Part shown: positions 43,887 through 52,149 of the stretch, piece by piece
How the letters are laid out: every line of letters begins with the position of its first letter
Position numbering within the stretch: position 1 is the stretch's first letter
Source of the DNA: JAQGMV01 sp035626595
GTDB taxonomy: Bacteria > Pseudomonadota > Gammaproteobacteria > Burkholderiales > SG8-41
DNA: 64,000 bases
NCBI GenBank assembly: GCA_035626595.1
Contig: DASPNJ010000068.1
Coordinates: 1-64,000 of the forward strand
Direction of reading: 5' to 3'
Notes under the pieces: generated by a model
What the model saw: only the letters and a program-made list of their open reading frames with translations
Told to the model about the DNA's origin: nothing
Databases searched by the model: none
Translations under genes and position numbers: made by a program

Positions 43887-43916
43887 TCAAAAAAAACGGC
43901 CCCGCAGGGCCGTTCT
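43887..43916 (-). terminator. Rho-independent terminator for the minus-strand lipoprotein gene
   Basis: On the minus strand ACGGCCC-TGCG-GGGCCGT is followed by eight T residues. It lies 20 bp after the stop of the glycine-zipper gene. On the + strand the stem is followed by TTCTTGT, so it may also end the convergent MFS transcript. Confidence 0.85.
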
Positions 43917-43936
43917 TGTGCGTGCGCGGAGCCGGT

Positions 43937-44158
43937 TCAGCGCTGGCGCCTGCCGACCTCCGAACCGACCACACCGCCCGCAACCGCGCCGCCCACCGTT
44001 CCGAGCGTGCTGCCGCCGCTGAGTGCGCTGCCTGCCACGCCGCCGGCGACCGCGCCGAGCGCCGCCCCTTGCGTTTGTTTCGAGAGCGGGATGCTGTCGC
44101 ACGCGTTCAACGTCGCGAGCGCACCTGCCGCCAGGGTTATCACGATGAAACGTTTCAT
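43937..44158 (-). CDS. Small glycine-zipper lipoprotein (OsmB-like)
   Basis: The 73-residue protein has a lipoprotein signal ending in LNAC (Cys20), then a glycine-zipper segment (GAALGAVAGGVAGSALSGG, then GTVGGAVAGGVVGSEVG) and a basic end. Such proteins sit in the outer membrane or periplasm and are often stress-induced. CAGGAG precedes the ATG. It lies 30 bp after the next minus-strand gene, which may be cotranscribed. Confidence 0.8.
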   Translation of the reverse strand: MKRFIVITLAAGALATLNACDSIPLSKQTQGAALGAVAGGVAGSALSGGSTLGTVGGAVAGGVVGSEVGRRQR

Positions 44159-44188
44159 GGCTGATCTCCTGATTGAAGCCGTGATGTG

Positions 44189-44668
44189 CTACTTGGTTTC
44201 TTTCGCCTTGTCGGCGTCCTTGCGGCCTTCCTTCCGGCCTTCCTTCTTCGGCTCGGCCGCTTCGCGCTCCGCCTTGGCCTTCTTCTTGGCGTCGTCGCGT
44301 GCGGCTCGTGCGTCCTTCTGACACTGGTCCTTGTCCTTGCCCTTCATGTCATCGCACTTTTCCTTGGCGATGTTGTATTCCATGTCCGCTTTCGCGGCCG
44401 CTACGTCGTAGCGGTTCTTGGGCGTGTCCTTCTGCTTGAGCGCGAGCTCCGACTTCGCGACTTTCTCCTGGCCTCTCGCCTCGGCCATGCAGAGGTCCTT
44501 GGCGTTGCCTTTCATGTCCTTGCACTTGTCTTTCGCCGCCTTCGCTTGCTGCTCGATGCGCTGTTTCTCCGCGTTGTTCGCGTCCTTCGATGCGTCTGCG
44601 GCGAACAGCGGACCGGCGCACGCGAGGCTCAGCGCCGCCGCGGCGATCGCGATCCTGGTTCCCGGCAT
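44189..44668 (-). CDS. Small periplasmic charged protein with a duplicated C-x10-C unit
   Basis: The ATG at 44668 is chosen because AAGGAG lies 6 bases upstream; the ATG two codons earlier abuts the AAGGAG. The 159-residue protein has a signal peptide ending GPLFAAD and is then mostly Lys, Ala, Asp and Glu. Two related units, KCKDMKGNAKDLCMAEAR and KCDDMKGKDKDQCQKDAR, each hold two cysteines ten residues apart. The C-terminus is very basic. The family is not recognised and the function is unknown. Confidence 0.75.
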   Translation of the reverse strand: MPGTRIAIAAAALSLACAGPLFAADASKDANNAEKQRIEQQAKAAKDKCKDMKGNAKDLCMAEARGQEKVAKSELALKQKDTPKNRYDVAAAKADMEYNIAKEKCDDMKGKDKDQCQKDARAARDDAKKKAKAEREAAEPKKEGRKEGRKDADKAKETK

Positions 44669-44931
44669 GTTCATCTCCTTGGTGTTAAATAGGCCGCGCC
44701 GCGGCACGATGCCGCGGACGACATACACGCGGACACAGCAACGACTGTGCCCGCGGGCATGTGCCCGTGGCTGAGCGGGGGCGCGCAGGAGACGCGCAAG
44801 CATCGTGGCGGGCGCAGCCGAAAGGAGGAGGTTACGGAGGGACACGGCCCGCGCAGAAGCGGGCCGTGCATCATCGGTTCCCTCTGTTCGTCAGGACGGC
44901 GAGGCCCGGAGGCTTTAGCCGAGCGCCGTCC
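44669..44931. other. Gene-free 263-bp spacer with hairpins and a family 2 repeat
   Basis: The GC-rich leader of the minus-strand gene contains CCGCGGC / GCCGCGG (44699-44717) and a GGGCATGTGCCC-type palindrome near 44756-44767. A family 2 repeat follows at 44817-44891, next to the degP-like gene. No coding frame is credible. Confidence 0.65.
44817..44891 (-). repeat. Structured repeat family 2, copy B
   Basis: On the minus strand: ACGAACAGAGGGAACC, GATGATGC, inner stem ACGGCCCGC / GCGGGCCGT with a 6-base loop, then TCCCTCCGTAACCTCCTCC and TTTCGGC. It is downstream of the degP-like gene and in the same relative orientation as copy A to ssb. Confidence 0.75.
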
Positions 44932-45999
44932 TCACCGCGCGCGCAGCGCGGCGATGCGAACGCGCAGGTTACGCATCTCGCCGCCACGCAGGATACGCAG
45001 CTCGACGTCCTCGCCGACCGGCGTAAGACCCAGGCGCGCGCGCAGCTCCGCCGCGCTGACGAGCGGACGCCCGTTCACGGCGAGCACGATGTCGCGCTCG
45101 CGCAATCCGGCCTTCTCGGCCGGGGAGCCGGGCTGGACGCCCGCGATTACCACGCCTTCGAGGGTCGAGACGCCGAGCAGCTTCGCGATCTCCGGCGTGA
45201 TGTCCGCCATCTCGATGCCGAGCCGCCCGCGGCGCACCTCGCCGAATTTGACGATCTGAGTGAACACGGCGCGCGCCATGTTCGAAGGCACGGCGAAACC
45301 GATGCCGACGTTGCCCCCGGAGGGCGCCACGATTGCCGTGTTGATGCCGATCAGCTCACCGCGCAGGTTGACGAGCGCGCCACCGGAATTGCCGGGATTG
45401 ATCGACGCGTCGGTCTGGATGAAATCCTCGTAGCCCTCGGGTGTAAGGCCGCTGCGCCCCAGCGCGCTCACGATGCCGGAAGTCACGGTCTGGCCGATGC
45501 CGAAAGGATTGCCGACCGCGAGCACGTAATCGCCCACGTGCAGTTGGTCCGAATCGCCGAAGCGCAGCGCCGACAGGCTGCGCGGCTCGATCTGGAGCAC
45601 CGCCACGTCGGTGCCGGGATCGGAGCCGACGAACCGCGCACGGAACTGGCGCCGGTCCTTGAGCGTGACGATCACCTGCTCGGCGCCCTGGATGACGTGA
45701 TGGTTGGTCAACACGTAGCCCTGCTGCGCATCGACGATGACGCCGGAGCCTGCGGCCTGCTCGCGCCGCGCCGGCCGGTCCGGCAGGTTGAAAAAACGCC
45801 TGAAGAACGGATCGCGGAACAGCGGGTTGTCTTCGAGCGGCGAGCGCGTGATCACCGAGATGTTCACGACGGCCGGCGTCACCTGGTTCACGATTGGCGC
45901 GAGCGTAGGGGCGCCGCTGCGATCGAGCGGCACGGCCGCGAACCCCGGCACGGCCATTGCCATCACGGCGACGAGCAGCAAAACGAAAACAGGCCTCAT
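44932..45999 (-). CDS. DegP/DegQ/DegS-type periplasmic serine protease with one PDZ domain
   Basis: The 355-residue protein has an N-terminal signal or anchor (residues 3-22), then a trypsin-like domain with H101 (TNHHVIQ), D131 (GTDVAVLQI) and S205 (NPGNSGGAL), and a single PDZ domain (about 255-345). One PDZ domain and this length fit DegS or a short DegQ. It should act in envelope quality control. Its start overlaps the previous gene by 4 bp. Confidence 0.88.
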   Translation of the reverse strand: MRPVFVLLLVAVMAMAVPGFAAVPLDRSGAPTLAPIVNQVTPAVVNISVITRSPLEDNPLFRDPFFRRFFNLPDRPARREQAAGSGVIVDAQQGYVLTNHHVIQGAEQVIVTLKDRRQFRARFVGSDPGTDVAVLQIEPRSLSALRFGDSDQLHVGDYVLAVGNPFGIGQTVTSGIVSALGRSGLTPEGYEDFIQTDASINPGNSGGALVNLRGELIGINTAIVAPSGGNVGIGFAVPSNMARAVFTQIVKFGEVRRGRLGIEMADITPEIAKLLGVSTLEGVVIAGVQPGSPAEKAGLRERDIVLAVNGRPLVSAAELRARLGLTPVGEDVELRILRGGEMRNLRVRIAALRAR

Positions 46000-48008
46000 T
46001 TCAGAATGCGAAAAAGGTTGTTGTAGTCATCGGTCCATACCGCAAGACCGGGGATTGTCTCCACCGGTTCCGTTGCCGACGCGATCTCCTTGCGGGCGAG
46101 CACCTTCGCATCGCGCGCGACGAGGATCCAGTCGGTCTTTGCGAAGTCCGACTCTTCGGCCTCGTCGACGATCAGCGCGCTCGCGAGGCCGGCTTCGTGC
46201 GCGATCGCCTTCACTACGGGCGCGAGCCGCAGGAACCGGTTCGTGACGTGGAACGCGATGAGGCCGCCGGGCTTCAAGTGCTTGAGGTACACCGCCAGCG
46301 CTTCGCGCGTCATGAGGTGGACGGGAATCGAATCGCTCGAGAATGCATCGATCGCGATCAGGTCGTAATTCTGCGCCGGCTCACGCTCCATCGTTAGCCG
46401 CGCGTCGCCGAGCACGGTCTCGACGCTTGCAGGCGTGTCGGCGAGATAGGTGAACTCGCGCTTCGCGACGTCGATCACCTGCGGATTGATCTCATAGAAC
46501 CGGTACACGTCCCCGGCACGGCCGTACACCGCGAGCGTGCCGGTACCGAGACCGATCACGGCGACACGCTTGGGTCCGGGCCCGAGCGCCGCCATCGCGC
46601 GCCCGATGCCCGAGGTCGGCCCGTAGTAGGTGGTCGGCTGGTTGCGGCGCGCCTTCGACAGATACTGCTCGCCGTGCATGATCACGCCGTGCGTGAGCCG
46701 CCGCGCCGCGCTGTCGCCGGAGCCCGCATCGCGCACGCGCAGCGTGCCATAGAAGTTACGCATCATCACGCGTGCGCGGTCGGTGAGCGATTCGACGTAG
46801 TGATAGACGTGATAGCCGGTGAAGCCGATGCAGGCGATGACGAGCAGCGGCACGAACGCCGGCATGCGCCGCACGACGTAGAGCGCCAGCGCGAGCGTCA
46901 CGATGAGTCCCAGCGCGAACTCGTAGTACGTAACGAAGATGCGCGGAGCGACGAAGCCGACGATGAAGCCGCCGAGGGCGCCGCCCAGCGATACCATCAG
47001 GTAGAAGCTCGTCAGGTAGCGAGGCGCCGGTTTCATGTTCGCGAGCTCGCCGTGAAAGAACATGCAGCAGACGAACAACCCGGCGGAGAAGAGCGCCACC
47101 GATTCCTTGATGTCGTGTATGCCGCGCTCTTCGTGCAGCGACCACGCCATCGCGGCGACGGCGACCAGCACCGGCCCGAGAAAGATGTGGCGCTTGTACC
47201 AGCCGCGGCCCTCGAAGCACAGGATGAACGTGACGAGATAGATCGTGAGCGGCAGTATCCACAGGAACGGCACCGAGGCGACGTCGTGCGTGATGTGGTT
47301 CGTCACCGCCAGCAGCAGGAACGAGCCCATCGCCGAGAAGACGAGCCACAGCGTGAAGTCCGCGGCGCGCGGCACGGGGCCCGTATTCATCGCGTCGAGC
47401 GTCGCGGCGGCCGGGACCGAGCTCGGGCGTGAGCGCACGCTGTAGACCGCCGAGGCGATGCACAGCGCGACGAAGAGCGCGTAGCCCGCGCTCCAGCCGT
47501 ACGACTGCTGCGCGGTGGTCACCCACGGCTCGAATACGAACGGATAGGACACCAGCGCGAGCAGCGACGCGAAATTCGACAGCGCGAACAGGCGATACAC
47601 CGTGCCTGCCGGGAAGCTGCGCGCGAACCACGCCTGCACCAGCGGGCCCGTCGTGGAGAGCAGGAAATAAGGCAGCCCGATGGTTGCGCCGAGCAGTCCC
47701 AGGATGCGCAGCGTCGGATCCTCGTCCCCGGTCGGCTTCCAGGCGGCGCCGGCGACGATCGGCAGCGAGGCGAGGCTCGCGACGAGCAGCACGACGTGCA
47801 GCGCGACCTGCGTGCGCGGCTTCATGTGCCGCGTGGTCCAGTCCGAATACGCGTAGCCGAACAGCAGCAGGAACTGGAAGAACACGAGGCACGTCGTCCA
47901 CACCGCGGCCGTGCCGCCGAACCACGGCAGGATCTGCTTCGCCATGATCGGCTGCACCAGGAACAGCAGGAACGCGCTCGCGAAGATCGTCAGCGCATAC
48001 AGGACCAT
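45996..48008 (-). CDS. Fused multi-pass membrane / spermidine synthase-like protein
   Basis: The 670-residue protein has at least ten hydrophobic segments in the first ~420 residues, then a soluble Rossmann methyltransferase-like domain of the spermidine synthase type (VAVIGLGTGTLAVYGRAGDV; FYEINPQVIDVA; LGDARLTMERE; LIAIDAFSSDSIPVHLMTRE). The family is common in proteobacteria, and polyamine synthesis is often assumed but seldom proven. It overlaps degP, so the two are translated together. Confidence 0.82.
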   Translation of the reverse strand: MVLYALTIFASAFLLFLVQPIMAKQILPWFGGTAAVWTTCLVFFQFLLLFGYAYSDWTTRHMKPRTQVALHVVLLVASLASLPIVAGAAWKPTGDEDPTLRILGLLGATIGLPYFLLSTTGPLVQAWFARSFPAGTVYRLFALSNFASLLALVSYPFVFEPWVTTAQQSYGWSAGYALFVALCIASAVYSVRSRPSSVPAAATLDAMNTGPVPRAADFTLWLVFSAMGSFLLLAVTNHITHDVASVPFLWILPLTIYLVTFILCFEGRGWYKRHIFLGPVLVAVAAMAWSLHEERGIHDIKESVALFSAGLFVCCMFFHGELANMKPAPRYLTSFYLMVSLGGALGGFIVGFVAPRIFVTYYEFALGLIVTLALALYVVRRMPAFVPLLVIACIGFTGYHVYHYVESLTDRARVMMRNFYGTLRVRDAGSGDSAARRLTHGVIMHGEQYLSKARRNQPTTYYGPTSGIGRAMAALGPGPKRVAVIGLGTGTLAVYGRAGDVYRFYEINPQVIDVAKREFTYLADTPASVETVLGDARLTMEREPAQNYDLIAIDAFSSDSIPVHLMTREALAVYLKHLKPGGLIAFHVTNRFLRLAPVVKAIAHEAGLASALIVDEAEESDFAKTDWILVARDAKVLARKEIASATEPVETIPGLAVWTDDYNNLFRILK

Positions 48009-48021
48009 CGGCGACTCCGGA

Positions 48022-49275
48022 TCAGCGGCCGGCCAGCTCGAGCAGCGCCGCGGTCAGCACGCGCGCGCCGGCCGCGAGGTCTTCCGGCTTCGCGTTCTCC
48101 GCCTCGTTGTGGCTCACGCCTTTTTCGCACGGCACGAAGATCATCCCGGTGGGGCATACGCGCGACATGTACATCGCGTCATGGCTCGCCCCCGAAGGCA
48201 GGCGCATGTGCGTCAACTCGAGCGTGCGCGCGGCCTGCTCGATCGTGCCGACCACCTCTGCGTCGAACAGGCATGGATCGTCGTGCAGCGTGGGTGTGAC
48301 CTTGACGTCACACGGTGCCGCTGCTTCGACGGCGAGCCGCTCGACCGCTTCACCGAGACGCTGTACGGTCGCGCGATCGGGATGGCGGATGTCCACCGAG
48401 AAGAGCACGTGGCTCGCCACGGAGTTCGGCGAGTTGGGTGTGACCAGCACGCGTCCGACGGTGAAGCGTGTGACGTCCTGCGCATCGCCTGTGAGCGCCT
48501 GCAGCGCGTTGATGATGGACACGGCTGAACGAAAGGCATCTTTGCGGACCGCGAGGGGCGTCGTGCCGGCGTGGTCGGTCTTTCCGAACACTTCGACGTT
48601 GAACCAGCGCAGGCCCTGTATGCCGGTGACGACGCCGATCGTCTTCTCGTGCAGCTCCAGGAGCGGCCCCTGCTCGATATGCGCTTCGATGTACGCCGCC
48701 GCCGGCGTATTGAGCGCGCGCGGTTGGGCGTCCGGCATCGCCGCGAGCGTGCGGGCGAGCGCATCGTTCAGCACGATGCCCTCGTTGTCGGTCACGCCGA
48801 GCACCTCGTCGAGCGCACGCGCGCCGGTATGGACCGCGGAGCCCATCGTGCAGGGCTGGAAACGGCCGCCCTCCTCGTTGCTCCATGCGACGAGCTCGAT
48901 CGGGCGGCGCGTCTTCACGCCGGCCGCATCGATCGCTTCCAGCGCTTCGAGCGCCGCCAGCACGCCGTACATGCCGTCGAAGCGTCCGCCGCGCGGCTGG
49001 CTGTCCATGTGGCTGCCGCTCATGACCGGCGCGGCGCCGGCCTCCAGTCCCTCGCGCCGTACGAACAGGTTGCCGATCGCGTCCATGCTCACGCTGAAGT
49101 TGCGCGCGCGTGCCCACTCGACGAGCAGCGCCCGCGCCTGGATGTCCTCTTGCGAGAATGCCGCGCGATTGACGCCGTTGCCGGAAATCGCGCCGATCTG
49201 CGCCATCTCCATGTGGCGCCGCCACAGCCGCTCCTGATCGACGCGGGAGACCGCGTCCTGATGGTCTTCCCTCAT
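48022..49275 (-). CDS. M20-family Zn-dependent amidohydrolase (N-carbamoyl-amino acid hydrolase / allantoate amidohydrolase type)
   Basis: The ATG at 49275 overlaps the Bug receptor stop by 4 bp and gives 417 residues. Metal-site motifs are SGSHMDSQPRGGRFDGMYGV, AWSNEEGGRF and EAHIEQGPLLE, and the dimerisation segment contains GKTDHAGTTPLAVRKDA. The family hydrolyses N-carbamoyl amino acids, ureidoglycolate-type compounds or allantoate. The coupled receptor may bring in its substrate. Confidence 0.86.
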   Translation of the reverse strand: MREDHQDAVSRVDQERLWRRHMEMAQIGAISGNGVNRAAFSQEDIQARALLVEWARARNFSVSMDAIGNLFVRREGLEAGAAPVMSGSHMDSQPRGGRFDGMYGVLAALEALEAIDAAGVKTRRPIELVAWSNEEGGRFQPCTMGSAVHTGARALDEVLGVTDNEGIVLNDALARTLAAMPDAQPRALNTPAAAYIEAHIEQGPLLELHEKTIGVVTGIQGLRWFNVEVFGKTDHAGTTPLAVRKDAFRSAVSIINALQALTGDAQDVTRFTVGRVLVTPNSPNSVASHVLFSVDIRHPDRATVQRLGEAVERLAVEAAAPCDVKVTPTLHDDPCLFDAEVVGTIEQAARTLELTHMRLPSGASHDAMYMSRVCPTGMIFVPCEKGVSHNEAENAKPEDLAAGARVLTAALLELAGR

Positions 49276-50240
49276 TCGGCCTTGATCCCTGCCGTGCGCA
49301 CGACGCGCGCCCACTTGGCGACATCCGCTTTGACGCGCGCCGCGAGCTCGGGCGGACCGCCGGGCGTGACGAAGCCCCCGACCGCGAGCAGCCGGTCCTT
49401 CACTTCCTGCTGACCGAGCGCCTTCTGCACGTCACCGTTCAATTTCGCGATCACGTCCCGCGACGTGCCGGCGGGCACCATCAGGCCGAACCATGAATCG
49501 GCTTCGAACCCTTTCACCGTCTCGCCGATCGCCGGCACGTCCGGCAGCGCGGGCGAGCGGGTGGAGGATGCGACCCCGAGCGCGCGCACCCGTCCCGTTT
49601 TGACGTGCGGCAGCGCCGACGGGATGCTGTCGAAGAACAGCACCACGTGTCCGGCCATGAGATCGGCGATGCCTGGGGCGCTGCCTTTGTACGGCACGTG
49701 CAGCGCCCTGAATGCCGCCATCTGCTTGAGCAGCTCCTGCTCCAGATGCGAGAGCGTTCCGGGTCCCTGGGAGGCGAAATTGAGCTCGCCGGGACGCGAT
49801 CTCGCGAGCGCGATCAGCTCCTTCACGTTGCGGGCCGGCAGCGTCGGATGCGCGACGAGGATGTGCGGCACGTTGCCGACGAGCGACACCGGCGCGAGAT
49901 CGCGCTCGAGGTTGTAGCCGAGCTTCGCGTAGGTGCTCATGCCGATCGCGTTCGTGGTGACCGCGGCCATCACCGCGGTGTAGCCGTCGGGCGGCGCCTT
50001 CGCGACGATCTCGAGGCCGAGGTTGCCGCCCGCACCGGGCCGGTTGTCCACTACGAGCTGCTGACCCCATGCTTCGCCGAGCTTCTGGCCCAGCGTGCGG
50101 GTGAGCAGGTCGGCCGCGCCCGACGGCGGGAACGGCACGACGACGCGCACGGGTTTGACCGGATACGCCTGCGCATACACCGGCAGTGCGGCGGCAGACG
50201 CGCAGGCGACGAGCGCTGCGAGCGAGAGCGAACGGACCAT
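49272..50240 (-). CDS. Bug-family (tripartite tricarboxylate) periplasmic receptor
   Basis: The 322-residue protein has a signal peptide ending VYAQAYP, then the Bug pattern YPVKPVRVVVPFPPSGAADL, VVDNRPGAGGNLG and VPYKGSAPGIADLMAGHV. Bug proteins bind carboxylates, amides or aromatic acids with high affinity. No TctA/TctB membrane genes are present here, as is usual for orphan Bug receptors. Coupling to the amidohydrolase suggests an N-carbamoyl or amide ligand (inference). Confidence 0.88.
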   Translation of the reverse strand: MVRSLSLAALVACASAAALPVYAQAYPVKPVRVVVPFPPSGAADLLTRTLGQKLGEAWGQQLVVDNRPGAGGNLGLEIVAKAPPDGYTAVMAAVTTNAIGMSTYAKLGYNLERDLAPVSLVGNVPHILVAHPTLPARNVKELIALARSRPGELNFASQGPGTLSHLEQELLKQMAAFRALHVPYKGSAPGIADLMAGHVVLFFDSIPSALPHVKTGRVRALGVASSTRSPALPDVPAIGETVKGFEADSWFGLMVPAGTSRDVIAKLNGDVQKALGQQEVKDRLLAVGGFVTPGGPPELAARVKADVAKWARVVRTAGIKAE

Positions 50241-50271
50241 CGTGTCTCCTGGAAGGGTGCCGTAGATTAAC

Positions 50272-52062
50272 TCAAGCCGCCTGCGCTGCCGTCTCGACCG
50301 CGCCGACCGAGCGCCGCCAGAGCTCCGCGAACAGCGGCTCGCGCGCGAGCAGCTCGTCGACGCTGCCGCTGTCGATGACCGCGCCGTCCTGCATCAGAAC
50401 CACGCGATCGAAGTGTCCGAGGAGGCTCAGGCGATGCACGGCCGCCACGACGCAGGCGTTCGGGAACGCCTGGCTCAGGGCGCCGAATACGCGTGCCTCG
50501 GTCATCGCGTCGAGGCTGCTCGTCGGCTCATCGAGCATCACGAGCGAGCTTTCGCGCGCCGCGAGTATGCCGCGCGCGAGTGCGAGCCGCTGCTTCTGCC
50601 CCCCTGAAAAATTGAGGCCGCGCTCGGAGATCGCCGTGTCGAGGCCGTCCGGCAGGGCCGTTACGACCGCCTCGAGCTGCGCGATACGCACCGCGTCGGC
50701 TATCGCGTCGGCGGGGTAGGGCGCGCCGAAGGTGATGTTGTCGCGCAGCGACGCTTCGAATACTTCGGCGTCCTGCGGGATCAGCGTCGCCAGCGGCCGC
50801 AGGTTGCGCAGCCCCAGATGCGCGATGCCGTCGATCTCGAAGCGGACGCGATCCGCGTCGTACAGCCCGGCGAGCACCCGCATGAGCGTGCTCTTGCCGG
50901 ATCCGCTCGGGCCCACGAGCGCGACCCTCTCGCCGCGTCGCAGCTCGAGGGAAGCGCCTTTGAGCAACGGAGCGTCACGGCGGTTGCGGGCGTAGCTGAA
51001 CTCGAGGCTTTCGACCCGGATCCGCTGCCAGTCGCGCGGCAGCGCACCCTGCGGCGCCTGACGCTCGGTCGCGGACCAGATCGGATCGGCGCTCGCGTAG
51101 TCGGCGACCATGCGGGAGAAATTCTGGTAGTTCATGGCGACCGAGGCCATCACGCCGTGCGCTTGCGTCGCGTACTGGTAAACCATGAACAGGTTGCCGA
51201 GCAGCAGCGGCCCGCCCTCGTGATGCGCGCTCCAGGCGTACGCGGCGACCATCGCCCACGTCGCACCGATCATGAGGAGATCCATCGCGCACCACTTGAC
51301 CTCGTTCACGACGATGCTCCGGCGCAGCGGCTCGAACACCAGCGCCAGCCGCGAGCCGAGGAGCGCGCGCGTCGCTGACTGCAGACGCAGCGCGAGCACG
51401 GTGGAGATGTTGCCCAGGGCGTCGACCAGCACCGCAGAATAGCGGCGCTCCGCGTCGTTCTGCGCGTGTACGAGCCGCATCAGCGCCTTGTCGAAGCGGA
51501 TGATCACGAGTGCCACCGCCAGATAGCACGCGATCGCCATCGCGCCCGTGACGCTCGAGAGCAACAGGAGGGCGCCGACCGGGCCGATCAGGTTCACGCA
51601 GTTCTGGAGATAGATGAACTGACTGCCGGCGAAGTCCGACAGCGCGTGCGTCGTTTTCTCCACGCGATGGAGCGTTTCACCCGAGTGGTGCTTTTCGTGC
51701 CATGCGAGCGGCAGGCCGGTGACGCGCTCGTACAGGCGGTCGGACACCCGCTGCCGCACGTGCACGGCGACGGTGCGCTCGATGACGCGGCCCGGTCCGT
51801 GCATCGCCCACGAGAGGACCGTCGCCAGCACGATCGCGAGGATCAGAACCGCGGCGCGCGCAACGCTGCCGGTGCCGTGGAGCTGGATCGCGTTGATTGC
51901 CTGTGCCGTGAGCCACGGAATCGCGAGCTTTACGAGCTGAGAGCCGATGAGCAGCGCGTGAGAGACGACGACGTGCAGGCGGCGCCCTTTGGCGTAGTGC
52001 CAGAGCGCGCGGTAGAGATCCAGAAATCCGGGGGTGGTGCAGGCCTGTTCGGCTCTAGTCAT
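50272..52062 (-). CDS. ABC transporter, fused permease and ATPase (exporter type)
   Basis: The 596-residue half-transporter has about six membrane helices followed by an ATPase with Walker A GPSGSGKST, signature NFSGGQKQRLALARG and Walker B SLVMLDEPTSSLD. The cargo is unknown. It lies between catabolic and transport genes on the same strand but has no obvious functional link to them. Confidence 0.87.
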   Translation of the reverse strand: MTRAEQACTTPGFLDLYRALWHYAKGRRLHVVVSHALLIGSQLVKLAIPWLTAQAINAIQLHGTGSVARAAVLILAIVLATVLSWAMHGPGRVIERTVAVHVRQRVSDRLYERVTGLPLAWHEKHHSGETLHRVEKTTHALSDFAGSQFIYLQNCVNLIGPVGALLLLSSVTGAMAIACYLAVALVIIRFDKALMRLVHAQNDAERRYSAVLVDALGNISTVLALRLQSATRALLGSRLALVFEPLRRSIVVNEVKWCAMDLLMIGATWAMVAAYAWSAHHEGGPLLLGNLFMVYQYATQAHGVMASVAMNYQNFSRMVADYASADPIWSATERQAPQGALPRDWQRIRVESLEFSYARNRRDAPLLKGASLELRRGERVALVGPSGSGKSTLMRVLAGLYDADRVRFEIDGIAHLGLRNLRPLATLIPQDAEVFEASLRDNITFGAPYPADAIADAVRIAQLEAVVTALPDGLDTAISERGLNFSGGQKQRLALARGILAARESSLVMLDEPTSSLDAMTEARVFGALSQAFPNACVVAAVHRLSLLGHFDRVVLMQDGAVIDSGSVDELLAREPLFAELWRRSVGAVETAAQAA

Positions 52063-52149
52063 GGTGGTGACGTGCGTGACGCCCCACCCGCTAACGCACC
52101 GCCGCGCGGCGGGTGCACACCCGCGCGCAAAAATTTCTAAGGTCTCGCG

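Noticed and set aside
48022..49314. Longer start for the M20 amidohydrolase (49314)
   Set aside because: The upstream part is the end of the Bug receptor gene in another frame. The ATG at 49275 gives a 4-bp coupled start.
52090..52140. Possible fifth copy of repeat family 1
   Set aside because: It has a GC-rich hairpin (GCGCGGCGGGTG with CACCCGCGCGC) followed by AAAAA, but lacks the CTACGAC flank and has the opposite orientation relative to the upstream gene. It may be an unrelated hairpin.
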